A DNA stretch of 64,000 nt, taken from positions 13,529,280 to 13,593,279 of the forward strand of contig NC_089280.1 in the NCBI RefSeq assembly GCF_963678975.1, given 5' to 3'. This DNA comes from Dysidea avara (taxonomy: Eukaryota; Porifera; Demospongiae; Dictyoceratida; Dysideidae). The notes beneath the pieces are model-generated. The model saw only the letters and a list, made by a program, of their open reading frames with translations, was not told where the DNA came from and did no database searches. Made by a program: the position numbers and the translations under genes. Of this stretch, positions 11,936 through 24,900 are shown piece by piece; positions within the stretch are counted from its first letter, which is position 1; the number at the start of each line of letters is the position of its first letter.

Positions 11936-12039
11936 GCAACTTTATAAGTTCCACCACAAATTGAATACAGTATATAAATCCTACATTAGTTCAGTAGTGT
12001 CCAACCTAAAAATTTATTTTTTATTACCAAATTCAGCCT

Positions 12040-12192
12040 TTTAGACAAGGGGGGGGGGGGGGCATTCACCAAGACTTCAGCATTCTTGATGTGCTTCCAC
12101 ATACACTGCGCCCTGATGTAAATCTTGAAATTCATCACACCACAAAAGAAGCCCAAAGAACCCACCCAGATAAATATCTGGCTACAGCCCTG
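12040..12192. mobile_element. Possible hAT-type MITE remnant
   Basis: It has a G-rich tract at 12049-12062. The end reads CAGGGCTGTAGCCAG on the minus strand, resembling the end of the element at 2818. The other end is not clear. Confidence 0.3.
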
Positions 12193-13132
12193 CTAAGTAT
12201 AATGGCTTAAAAGTTGCATCATGGAAATTGACTGCCCACCCGCATGCATATATGCCTGAGTAGTCACACCGTGGACAGAACAAATGATTTATTGGAGTGG
12301 GCTGAATGTTAGAAACATCCATATATCAAATTAATTTTATATACTCAAGCCTTCATCTTTGTATATAAAAGATTGATTCTAATCTTATCCTGCACATACT
12401 TGTGATATATCACTGTAAAAAATTCCCTGGTTATAACCTGGGGTAGCTAGACTGAATACAGTATAGAGTTATTGTACAAATACTGAGTTGTTACCGTTTG
12501 CCAGATAACGAGCTTGTCAGTATAGCCCTATGTTCCAACACTCTGGAAATTACATTAATGAAATGAAATTGATTCATCTTCTTCGGACTTCCTTCCAAAG
12601 TAAACTATCTCAACGTGCACAAGCTAATTGCCCATGGCATTTGACAGGAAAACTCATGACTCTTAAAAGTTGCATACATCTATCTATTATGGTCATCACC
12701 CTCTTATCTCTTGATCTAGATTGCTCTTGTATAATGTAGCAGGAGTCTTTTCAAGACCCAAACAGGTAGCTAAAGGATTGGGTAAAGACATTAATATATT
12801 GTGCACTAGTTATAGTGTCATTTATCCACACGGTGAAACTGTTAGTAGGTACTTTATTTTGTACGGACAGTTATTTCCCTCATAATATGCTCTAACTGAT
12901 CAGTAAAGATCGGTGTAATGTAGAAGGTTAGCCAGGAGTCCTATAAGGAAGCTACAAATTGTGAGAATGAGGCAGGAAAGTGAAGAACAAGTTCAATTTT
13001 GCGTGGTCCATGTTTTGCCACAAACGATTGGCATCAGCTAGTAACAGTCAGACTAAGAGCTACAGTAGATAAATATATCATTGAAAACATGAGTAACATG
13101 TAAATGTATGAGCAAAATTGATACATACAAAA
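12193..13132. other. Intergenic with a half-copy of the 15.1-kb MITE
   Basis: 12212-12300 (a 'gaaattgactgcccacccgcatgc...tttattggagtgggct' type run) resembles the right part of the element at 15115-15458. Otherwise there are only short frames. Confidence 0.4.
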
Positions 13133-14029
13133 TTATGCTACACTTGAAATATGCTTTATCAGCCAGTCTAGAATGACTTGCTTAACCCGATCACGGTCAA
13201 GATCATTTACCAGCTCATGCCTTCCATTTTCAAATTTCTGTACGAAATATGCAAATCAACATTATTGCACATACCACTTATGTATGTCACAAGCTGCAAG
13301 TATTAGTCTGATTATATAAGATGTTGTGACTGTTGTATTAGAGTATGTATTATAGATCTCTAAACAGTGACCTTCAAAATTAGTGCTAGGCCTGTGTCAA
13401 ATATGCCAGCATAATAAAAAGCATAATAGACTGGAGTGCTATGCCAGCATATGATGTTAACATATTAGGTGGCTATTTCAAACTATATGGAGCTTAATTC
13501 CATGAAAATATATTGATACTCCCTAATAGAACGGTCACTTTGTAGTGAAATGCTCTAGTAGAAAATTCACTGATTAAAATTCTTCAAGACAATTGTATGA
13601 AACGTTTTTAACCTAGGAGCATAATGCAATCATGACGCATGGGAACACTGAAGAGCACAACAGATGAAAAGTTTGGAAAATAAAGCATCAGTTTTGGGCA
13701 AAAATTTGAGCATATTTGACTCAGGCCTATAGGCCAGTTTTTATACCACCTATAATACACATGATTCCATGTAACCTTTAAATCTCCCACAGTACAGTTA
13801 CAAAAAGAAGCTTGAAGTTTGCAACAACTTCACATTCCATTAATGTAACCGGCTTGATGATATAGTGTTAATTCTATATTCACTTCAAATGTCTTATCCT
13901 CAAACAGGAATTGTGATGATGAAATGTCCACCAAGGTGTCAGCAGTACGTACCGTGTAGTACAAAATAATTATGGTGTCTTAATTGCTGCAATCTCGTTT
14001 GTTATTTGAGAGTCGAACTCTGCCCTTAC

Positions 14030-14885
14030 CAGTGGCGTATCTAGACTTTCCCTATTGGTAAGGCACAACTAGGGCCTCAGCTAGGACACTGTATGTGCTG
14101 CTGAAGGAAGGGGCATCCCCCTACCAGAAAAAATGTTGAATTTAAATAGCTGCAAAATGGCATCTGAGGCCATTTCAGCTGCAAAAAGCATGCTTAGATT
14201 TTTATAAAGTAATTTATTTGTGTATTTAACCTGTTCAAATTATACAGTAACACTAACAACATTAGGGAAGCACCCTCGTGCAGGCCTAGCCTTTTGGTGC
14301 CACCCCGGCCCTTCCAATATGCCGGGATGAATTAGATAGCTAGCTATAAATATCTATAGCTAGCTAGCTACATATAAATAGCTAGCTAGCTACATATAAA
14401 TAGCTAGCTAGCTACATATAAATAGCTAGCTAGCTACATATAAATAGCTAGCTAGCTACATATAAATAGCTAGCTAGCTACATATAAATAGCTAGCTAGC
14501 TACATAAATAAAAATAACAAGACAACACTATACACCTTTACATACTTGATAAAACGCTACAAGGATCTATATAGATATGATGATTACAAACTACAAGAAC
14601 ACTAGGAAGACATGTCCTTATCAATATATCACCAACAATAGGTAATTCAATCACGTGCTTACTTGGTGGACGTTAATTAGAATCGTCGTAAGTATTCGCT
14701 TCGTGACAGCTCAATACTAATAATTTGGTGAGTAATTTAGTATAGAATAAGTTTCACTTGTTAGATAATGCAATGATCCATGAAAAGCTGGTGATTGTGG
14801 GTTTTGTAGTCTTCAGTTTGGTAGGGCACTAGCCAAGTTTAGCAGGGCCTAGGCCCTACAAAGCTCTGCTGTAGATACGCCACTG
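14030..14885. mobile_element. hAT-type insertion with 8-bp target duplication
   Basis: Terminal inverted repeats CAGTGGCGTATCTA...TAGATACGCCACTG are flanked by identical octamers GCCCTTAC (14022-14029 and 14886-14893). An 8-bp duplication plus CAGTG ends fits the hAT superfamily. The 856-bp element has no transposase frame and carries an internal 22-bp tandem array. It landed inside exon 6 of the MGLL pseudogene. Confidence 0.95.
14335..14505. repeat. 22-bp tandem array inside the hAT-type element
   Basis: About 7 copies of a unit containing CTAGCTAGCTACATATAAAT, with an internal (TAGC)n palindrome. It lies wholly inside the element at 14030-14885. Confidence 0.95.
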
Positions 14886-15114
14886 GCCCTTACCATTTCC
14901 TTTGTCCATCTAGCCTTCATTCCTTCATGCCATACTAATGGGTCTTCTACATAAACCCTGACCTAAACAACAATAATAATATGGATACACATGAGTGCAT
15001 GAATATTTGAACATCTCAGTAAGCATGTAAAAGTTGTGTTGTGTATACCATTGCTGTATGCTGGCCTGCTAGTCACATGAAGTTCATATTGGCAATAATG
15101 CATTACTACCATTA

Positions 15115-15458
15115 GGCCACTCCAAATAAATTCTCTGTTTCCCGTCCTGTCAGCTCTAAATATCCCATTATTCCGTGTTCTTCCATTATTTCCTGCATTC
15201 TGTACAGGCTCAGTAAAAGCCATCTTGAAACATGTGTCAGCAGTGCTATCCAGTTGGCACAAACTCATGTTTGTGTTATTTCTATGACGTAAAAGGAAGG
15301 TACAAGCTTAGCATGCTTTTTTTGCAGCTTTTTATGGCTTGTCAGGCAAATATAATAATGGCTTGAAAAACTGCCAATCTTATAATGGAAATGGACCACC
15401 CGCCTGCAGCAAATATTCCTGAGTCCAGGACAGGAAACAGGATTTATTTGGAGTGGCC
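15115..15458. mobile_element. MITE with TTA target duplication
   Basis: Inverted ends starting GGCCACTCCAAATAAATTCT, with about 40 bp of imperfect complement, are flanked on both sides by TTA. This is PIF/Harbinger-like in duplication length. It lies in an intron of the MGLL pseudogene. Confidence 0.8.
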
Positions 15459-15783
15459 TTACAATAGTTTTTAACAATTTGGGATTTATAGGGATCTAAA
15501 CTTTAAAGTGGCCAATAATAGAAAACTACATGTAGACCAATATGGATAAACTTGGGCTACCTACATGAAGACAGATCTAGATGCTACCTAATTAGTTAAC
15601 CCTTAACATGGTGGAAAATTCTATTTAAATTTCAACACACAAATAATGCAAATGCACTGTGTGGTATGTACAACATACCTCATTTGGGTCTCTTGGTTAT
15701 AGTGCTAGGATCAACTTTCACTACTTGAAACTTTGGAGCAAAGAAAGCAACAGCACGAACTAGTCCACGCTACATACAAAATA

Positions 15784-16028
15784 TGTGACCGGGTCTGCAA
15801 TAATAGGGCATGTGGGAACAGAAAATTTGCATACTTTCTAAAACTTTTATTACCCATAACTTTTTGTGCCATTATACTGTGGCTCTTAAATTTTCAGCAA
15901 GTATTAAAACCATTAATTGGTGCTTTAATGCAATTTTCAGAATGCAAATATTTCATTTCAGCACTGACCCATTGTATGACAGGGTGTAGTTTGTGCCCAC
16001 ATGCCCTATTTTCGCAGGCTTAGTCACA
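15784..16028. mobile_element. MITE with TA target duplication
   Basis: The ends TGTGACCGGGTCTGCAATAA and TGTGACTAAGCCTGCGAAAA (right end, reverse complement) both run on into TAGGGCATGTGGG. TA lies on each side. It is absent at the equivalent intron of the intact MGLL gene (21747-21799), so it inserted after the duplication. Confidence 0.9.
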
Positions 16029-16985
16029 TATACACATGTGAAACATCAGCAATCATAATTATTACAAGCAATTGTATGTGTACCAGAACAACTCTAGCTC
16101 CTCGTAGAAGTGCTGGAGAACCAAACACAACTCCATTGGTCTTTGTATTGCAAATAATGCTGCCACTGCACCACCCGATTTGTGGTCTCCACACGCATCC
16201 AATTTACCAACTTTGGCAATTCATTATTTCAGATTGGAATATGCTAGTGAACTTGGAAGACCATAATTTAGTTAGGTAACAAACAAACCTAAAATTTTCC
16301 ACAATGTTGCTGCTCATTAGCTACTGACCAATTTCAAATCATAGATTCATTTAGATGTGCGTGCAAGACCCCTTTTCATGAATCCAGTCACCATTGTACC
16401 TCACCACGGAATGTCCCCATAGAAACATTAGTGTATTCAGTTCAATGTGTTGTATAACATCTCATACATATTATCTGGAAGTCATCAATTAATACTCGTT
16501 CACACTGCTCTTCCCATGTCTGACTTTGTGAGAAATATCAATTAGACATTGTGTTAATAATTATGTGTATAGATTACTCACCATAGTCGTGTGAATGTAC
16601 AGCTAATTTGTTGTCTTTTAAAAACACTCCTAAGTGCTCATACCGGCCACTGTGCTCCCCAACACCATGCATGCACTGTAAAACAGTTATATTATTTTTT
16701 TGTATAATCGCTACAGCAAAGAAAGTTACATAATTGGAATAACAAAATAAAGTGTGTTTTGCGTACACTAAATTACCTACAGTATAGTTTTATGACTGAT
16801 ACTTTGGGACCAGCTGATTTTGATGAATTTTGCTAGCAAGGAGCTAGGTTATTCTTATAACTGTATTGCTGCATGCAGTATGTGGTTTGCAAATGACTGT
16901 TCTTTGCATTATAAATAAGAGGTTAAACATAAAGTCTCAGATTAAGGGTCTTTGCTTGGATTTAGAAGTGGCGACTGTACTTCTA

Positions 16986-17283
16986 TATAGACCCTGTGTG
17001 CACTAAGGTGTGGGCCGGCAAAAAGTTGCTACGGCTTCAGATTTCATGATAATTTTGGAGGGAAATGAGGGCAAAAGTATCAAGCATTCTATTGCAAAAA
17101 TGTACCTTACTTAGGAAGGATAACTCACCAGTATGTTATGTACTTGACTTACTTTTTAACAGCACTCCTCTGTTTATCAGTACAAACAGTTTTCATTACA
17201 TTTTTAAAAATTGAGCATGGAGTGACTTTTTTGCCAATATGCCATTTCAATGATGTAATAAAATGCCGCACACGGGGTCTATA
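16986..17283. mobile_element. Candidate small MITE
   Basis: TAGACCCTGTGTGCA at the left faces its approximate complement near 17266-17283 (GCACACGGGGTCTA). TA is present on both sides. Only about 17 bp of inverted repeat supports it. Confidence 0.5.
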
Positions 17284-18900
17284 CTCATATGAATCTGTGA
17301 GATTATAATATTCATATATTATACTGGATAATTTAATACCCTGCCCCACAGAAGATTATGACAACTTTCAAGCTGATGCTGCAGTGCAGTGTTCTAGCTA
17401 TCGGTCCTCTTTGTTTAGTGGTACAATGCATGATTATCCATTTATGCGAGCTGTAGCTACAGTGTCATCATCAGCGCCTACAGGTGAATATTGATAGGGG
17501 TAATCAACATTCTCTACAGCTGTAACTGAGGCTAGCTGGCAGCTTTATGAAAACTGCCAGCCGCAGCAGCAGCTGCATACAGGGCATCAAGTGGAAATGT
17601 TACTGGACTTAATTATGGTTACTCGAACATATATAGATATGCCTATATTCGAGATCATTATTCTTGTATACACAAGAGTTTACAGTGTAAACTAGTCTTG
17701 TGTTTAATAAGTATTAAAACCAAACTTTTGGCATGGAAAGGTAAGGCCAGCAAAAAAAAAAAAAAAAGTAAAAATACAGCTAGCTGGCTAATCTCAGACA
17801 TGTTTATCTTTTAAAAATATAATAAGTAAGTCATGCACATACTTTCTAGTTACAAGCTACATAGCTAGCTACGTACTGTAAAGGAAAATGTAGCTAGTAG
17901 CTCAATGCCATGGATGGCACTAAAATAAATTTCCTAGCCAGAAGTAGAGGTATATAATATTATATATATAGCTAGCTACACTGGTTTTTAGTGATTAAGT
18001 TTTAAGGGAACTACACTTATAAAGATAATGTTACCTTTTGAGACCAAAATTTTAAGCACTGACTGTTCTATTAGAGTATCTCAATCATTTTGCACCAATT
18101 ACAAATTAAATTCTAGGCGTCACGTGATCTTAATTTTTTCTTTTCTTAATTAAAATCTGTGTATAATTGGGTCGGTTGGGTCCGATCAACAACTTTTCAA
18201 TAGGTATGGGCTAATTTGGGTCTATTAAAAATCAGTAGTTTGGTGCCCTTACCCAGGATACTTATATCAGCTGATCGAAAGATGGGTGTGTCGAGCAGGA
18301 TTGCACCACAGATTTTAGAGGTGGTACCAAGACATAAACACAAATCAATACTTACAGAAGATCACAAGTTGGTATCCAACTTCAACTTCTCTTTAAAAGC
18401 TTTTGCCCATCAGCATTACAAATGAAACTGTTATCGCCTTCCATCAACTTCCACTGCTAGTATTAATCATCTGATAGATTTTTTTTGCAATTTCCTACCA
18501 CGCCTACTTTTGGCATTATTTGTTGGTACTAAATATACTAATTGAACAGCCAGTACAACAATCTGGTGAATAGTTTCACATGATTCAGATTGTGTTGCAA
18601 ACTCAAGTTTTACAAACAGCCACACACTGTACTATATAATTGCAAATCTGGAGAATATGCATATGCATCATTGCATAGAATCATCTCACATGTAATACTG
18701 TATGTGCTAGTGTGTACAAACAGAATGTATTGCAATGTGGAAGGATATGCCATAATAGTAAATACTGTTTTAAACTTCTAACTCAACACTCACCACAAGC
18801 AAACACTCATAAATAGTTACTCAAAACGTAACAGTACACAAAAATAAATAAACAATAGTATAGTACATGTGTGATGTCAACTATGGTTAGATATAGTAGC

Positions 18901-21900
18901 TCATTCTAATGAACTAGGGATGTGTTTGATTAACCAGTCCAGGGTGACTTGCTTGAATCGATCACGATCAAGGTCATTGATTAGTTCATGTCTCCCATCT
19001 TGAAATTTCTACATAAAATGTAAATAGCAATATCAATTAGAAAACACAAGTAGACTGCTTTAATTATACACTGCTGTCATGGTAAATTTTTCAACATGAT
19101 GTATAAAAATGGTTGTTCGAGATATATAGTAAGAATAGGTTACTAGTGAAATGTGTACTAGTTGCAAAGACTTGACATCGTTATGAATCATTTAACAGAT
19201 ATGAGTCTGTTTGTTGGCTGATTTATTGAGATGCTAATGGAACACCCAATGATTTATCTGTCCAATAATCCATACATTATTACAGCATTTCAAATTCACA
19301 AAATCAATAAATGTACTTTCCATTCATTCCTACTATCAGGACTCACAATGGTCGTCTATGGACAAAGTGGCTAGTACAGTTTGAAAACGATTAGATACCT
19401 ATACCACATTTTTTTCATAGTATGCATTATTTAGAGTTTGTAAACTCTAGACAGAAACTATATACAGCACAACTCTGGTGGAAGTTTAGATACACTCACT
19501 TCAAATGTCTTATCCTGACTTGAGGTGTTATCAAACAGAAACTGTGATGACGAAATATCTACCAAGGTGTCATCAGTACCATGTACTGTAATGAAGGGTA
19601 ACTTGATTCCTGCTATCCCTTCACTGATTTCAGACTGTGCACTGAACATTTCCTTCACCCATCCAGCCTTCATTCCTTCATGCCACACTAGTGGGTCTTT
19701 TGCATATTCCTGGACCTACAACAACATGAACAGATGAAGTACAACACAAAGGTGATGGCTAATACTACCCCAATCATACTCATACAAACTGTGCAAGTCG
19801 AATACACATATGTATAAATCTGAAATTCCTTCTGTCTGACTGTCTCCCATCATTTGGCGTCCAACTAGTTTCTCTCCAATTGCTGCACGTATTGAAGTGC
19901 TCATCATTTAACAATAAAGTTGCCTTTAACTGTAGCTAATAAACAGCCATTGTTTGTTAATATTGCAGTGTAGAGCAGAAACCCTTTGGCAAACCATATG
20001 TAAACACCTGTGCCATTCAACTTATGTATATGCCTTAATTTATAAACAGCTTTAAAGGCTTTCCAAACCACAGGACACAGTCGAAGTGGTACAGCATGCT
20101 AGGTACTTGCAAATGCGAGGTCACTGATTAGAATCCTGCTGGTGGCATGGCCTTTTCTTTTGAGCCTACCTCTTTGTGCAGTCTTGTAATGATAAAGTGC
20201 TACGTTCTGTTGTTAGTATAATTGATAAGTATGGGAAGGTCAATCAAGCCCATGCCCATTTGCATGTGCGTTTGCCGTTCGCATGTGTGTCATCCTGTGT
20301 GCTCTTGGCTAATCAGGGAGATATACCTATCAAAGGTTTGGCAGATTTAATAAGCAACCATTAGACTCTATTTAGGCTGTTTTGGGTGGGTAATAAATCT
20401 CATATACTCCACCTTGTTTTCTAATATACTCCACGCCTTCAGGCACAATATAACATATGCTCAAAATCCGGTTTGTCCAATCGCTATGCGTTGTTCACGT
20501 GCGGTGATTTAACGAGCGCGATTATTTTGTCACGTGAGGACGTATAGTTGCCATGACGCTAGTATTATCGTAAGAAAACCAGCCGCTTTTGCCGAACCTA
20601 CAGCAGAAACAGCCGTGGATGAGGTAAGTAATCTGAGTGTAATGTGAAATAGAGTCTAAAGCAGTTATATATTGAATGATGAATAATAGCTACCTGGCAA
20701 ACAAAAAGTAAGAAGTCTACTATATTTTGCAAAATTCACCACACTTTAGTCCAACCAGACTTTGAGTGTGTTTACAGTACATTGAGAAAGTGTAACATAT
20801 ACCGTATAGTAAAAAACTTTGGTGATAAAAAAGTGTGACAAAACCCCTCTGTTGAAAAAATTGGCAGAAAAAACTTTAGCGATTGAAATAATATCCACCA
20901 AAGTTTTTACCAACAACATTTTTACTGTATGGTACGTAAGGATACAATGACAAGGTGTCAACTCATCAGTTAAGTAGTGTAGTAAGTGTATAGGCAGCTA
21001 GCGTTGTTGTTGTAGCAGTACTTTTGTAGCTACTGATCTAACGACGTGCTAGCAAAGGCATGCTTCTCTATCTCCTGCGATGCTGAGCTGGAGCAACCGT
21101 ATTTGCTTTTTCAGTGAACTCCAGTAGCAGAGGAACTCAAAGTATTTGGCCAATCCATCACGAGAAAATGAACTGACGTGCGAACGGGAAGCCGGTTGGA
21201 AATGCTATCCCAAGGAGTGCTTACAACTGTGGGACACATTCCTAGGAAGATCAAGATCTCCAAAGTCAGCTCGATATTTATTGCGTGGTGGTACGAGCTA
21301 ACCTTCATCTCAAGTGCTAGTTACTCAATGTGCTTGTGTGATCATCTAAAATAATTGGCAAAAAAACTTTGGCGAATTGAACGCTATTCGCCAAATTCGC
21401 CAAAGGTTTTTACTGCTAAAGTTTTTTTTACTATACGGTAGTCTCCAGAGTGTTGTTTGGTCTACAGCAGTGGGAATTATTACAGCTAAAGACTCATCAG
21501 TAAACCATGCACGTACAGACCACATGGGCTGTGTATGTATCGGAGACTTATAAACAATTCCTTCAATATCATGGACAGGCGTCTCCGAACAATTTGCAAC
21601 AAAATTTCTGATCACAGAAGTAAATGTAACACAATTAACTACAGAACAAAGTATACCTCTTTTGGTTCCCTTGATAGAGTGCTAGGATCAATTTTGACTA
21701 CTTGTAATCTTGGAGCAAAGAAAGCAACAGCACGAACTAGTCCACGCTACAGAATACATGTGAAACACCAGCAATCATAATACAAGCCATTGTACGTACC
21801 AGAACAACTCCAGTTCCTGGTAGAATTGCTGGAGCACTAAACACAACTCCTTCGACCAGTTCTGGTTTTTGTATAGCAACCAATGCTGCCACTGTACCAC

Positions 21901-24900
21901 CCTGGATAATTTTTGAACATACAAGATATTATATACATGTACATGTAGCTTCTCTGTATAACTCACCATGGAATGTCCCCATAGAAACAGAGGGATATTA
22001 GTATATTTAGCTTTGAGCAGTTCAATGTGTTGTATAACATCTCGTACATATATCTGGAAGTCATCAATTAATACTCGTTCACCACTGCTCTTCCCATGTC
22101 CAACTAAAACATGACAGAAAATTGACTACATGACACAAAGTATTCATTATTTAATATATATATATATATATATATTATGAACTCTTGAGATTGTGAGCTC
22201 TTGATGACACTGGATAGATCCTCCAATTTGGAAGGAATTTAATTAATAGCAGGTAACAAAAAGCAGCCTCACAAAATTAAGCGTGAACTTATTTATTTCA
22301 CAAACATCAAATTTGGCAACTGATTATAAGCGATACCAAGTGTAGCCTACAAATAATACCATCTGATGGGTATCACACCTCTAGCAAGTCTTCCGTTAGC
22401 AATCACAATCAACAAATTGTGTTTTTGTAGTTATAAATATGCTGTTTGTATACAGGGCTTCATTGAAAATCAGAGTTTGCACTGAGTGGATTCTCTGTTA
22501 AAATATATTTCTGCCCATGCAAACTAGTTGAAAACCAGTCGTGAAAAAAATAGTACTACACAATACAAACTCACAATAAAATGCACATCCTGCTGGACAG
22601 AATATACCAGATAAACCTCAGTATTGTTATCTGTCATCAAACTGGTGATTATGTAAGTAATACTGGAGCTCATAATACAGTAGTTTCTTCATTATCCTCG
22701 ATTATCTGAATGTTCAAATTGTGGAAGTGACTGTTCTATTAGAGTATTTGGCCAAGGTTTATGTTCTATTAGAGTTTTTAAATGTATGGACTTTGTTTAT
22801 CCAAACCTTTCCATTATCTGAACACACTTATAGTCAGTATGTGTTCACCTGAGCCCCGCCAAATATAGTGATAATAAAAAAGTGAACATGTGTTCACTCC
22901 CAATGACTGAAACAAGCATGTTTTCATGTTTTAAACATATCTGTGCACCTGAATCATCCATACTAAATGTATGGGATATTTCTAAAGCCTCATACCTGAC
23001 TTGTTCTTGCCCGTATCAAAGTGCTTTTTTGATAAACAGTTCTGGCATTTAAAGGGCTTTAGAGCACTACTAAATGTTTGGGCAGCTGACTAATGCAACA
23101 AGAGTTATTAACAAGAAATGAGGGCTCAGGTGAATAATGTGAACTGACTATAGGGTCCAGTGAGTTCGAATAATGGAGGAACCATTGTACTAGGTAGCAA
23201 GGGAGAGTGTTTAACTAGGACAAGTACACAAAAAAATTAGAATTTTCAACTACAGTAGGGACCATAGCATATCGATAAAAAGTACTGAAACAAGTTGGAG
23301 TAGTCCATGATATTAAATCACAGTAAAACAATATGAAGTGTTATATCCCTACTGTGCCCAAGATACCATAACGGAAATGCACAGTAGGGATATAACACTT
23401 TTTATTGTTTTACTGTAATTTAATATCATGGACTACTCCAACTTGTTTCAGTACTTTTTATCGTTGTGCTATGGTCCCTATTCTAGTTGAAAATTCCAAT
23501 TTTTTTTGTGTAGTTGTTTGTTAACTTTATTTGTAAATAATTATTATGACTTATGAACCACACATACCGCATCTGAAATGGCACCGCACGCCTATATCAA
23601 TTATCGTCTGAAAAGTGAAGTATCCATTACGCTTCGTTGTCAGCTATGTTCAACCCATTACACAGCATTACAAATCAAGAGCTGTTCGAAAAGCACTTCT
23701 ACAATCCACACATATACCGGAAGAAAGAAATGGTGCCGTGTGCCCCAGTTATATGTATCAATTATTGTCTGAAAGTGAAGTATCCATTACGCTTCGTTGT
23801 CAGCTATGTTCAACTCATTACACAGGAGTACGAATCAAGAACTGTTCGAAAAGCACCTCTGCAATCAAAATAGCTACTATGAAAAATACGAACAACTTCC
23901 ATTACGAAGGGAAGTGCTACCACCAATTCAACACTTTTCGCTGTCAGCAAAGATGCACAAAGGAGGACACTGGTAAGTCCATGAAGAACGTGTTGTACAT
24001 ACTGCGGTATGCCAAAAGGCATCTCTCGGGCCGAAGCAACGTCGAACAGTGTAAAAAAAATCAAGCCTGTAGCCTTAGCCGTTATCGAGTTATGCTTGTC
24101 TGAAGGCATCAGTCAGTACTTACTCAGTAGAAAATTCTGCTATAAAATGTGTTTTAAAAAATATAAATTCCATAGCAACTTTTTGAAGGCGTTTCAGCTC
24201 GATCTGAAAGCTTCTTTGGTCTTAGTTTGACCTAACCAATACTGCCTCATCGTTATGTGGGAAAATACGTAGAGGCTGGTTTTTGGGTGATGTTATTTTG
24301 TGGGCCACACCTACTCCTTTGTGGTCCCTACTATACAGTACTATCCTACTGCAGAGGAGGGTGGAAGCGGTTTAAGCGCTGTTAAAATGAATTATGCAAA
24401 ATATCTAATGATCCCCACTGTTCGCTAGTTTTATATCGCTAGTTTTATATTGCGACTATTGAGGCTCACGTGAAATTCTAAATGGAGGTATGCAATTAAC
24501 GTAATATTTTCGAGCAGCGCTTCCACCCTCCTCTGATCCTACTGTATGATTTAAAATAGAGCATCCATACATCAGTAGAGCAAAGGCTTTACCCTATTCA
24601 ACACTAGTTCTCAACACGTATCAGCAGCTCTCTATCACCAGAAAGTATTAATACAATCAAAGATCTGTTAATTCAATCAAAGATCAATGTTCATTCAAAG
24701 ATCAGTGTCTGTTTTCAAGCAAAGATCAATGTCTGTTAACATGTAGTGATTTTGTACAGGTTGCATTGGCAGTTAGACACTCTCCGTCACTATTTTACAT
24801 AAAAGGGCAGGCAAATACATACATGTATGTCCTATGACGTCTGTGAATAAAATAATGTTTTTGTATGGACAAAGCCATAAAACCAACACAGATACTGGGT

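Larger units (their letters stand above)
13133..18420 (-). pseudogene. MGLL: Unprocessed monoacylglycerol lipase pseudogene
   Basis: All seven exons of the neighbouring intact MGLL gene can be matched in order on the minus strand. Exon 1 relic is about 18420-18353 (NADGQKLL, then frameshift, then SWIPTCDLL). Exon 2 is 16675-16582 (HGVGEHSGRYEHLG). A scrambled exon 3 is about 16530-16395, and exon 4 about 16182-16090 has a 10-nt deletion. Exon 5 is about 15772-15683 (RAVAFFAPKFQVVKVDPS, then stop). Exon 6 is split by a transposon (14962-14886 and 14029-13884) and also has a stop and a frameshift. Exon 7 is 13237-13133 (intact, FENGRHELVNDLDRDRVKQ). Introns are retained, so this is a segmental duplicate rather than a retrocopy. 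No functional lipase can be encoded. Confidence 0.92.

Noticed and set aside
23578..24103. 162-codon plus ORF as a gene
   Set aside because: It runs through a direct duplication with frame changes between units. No family or splice support was found.
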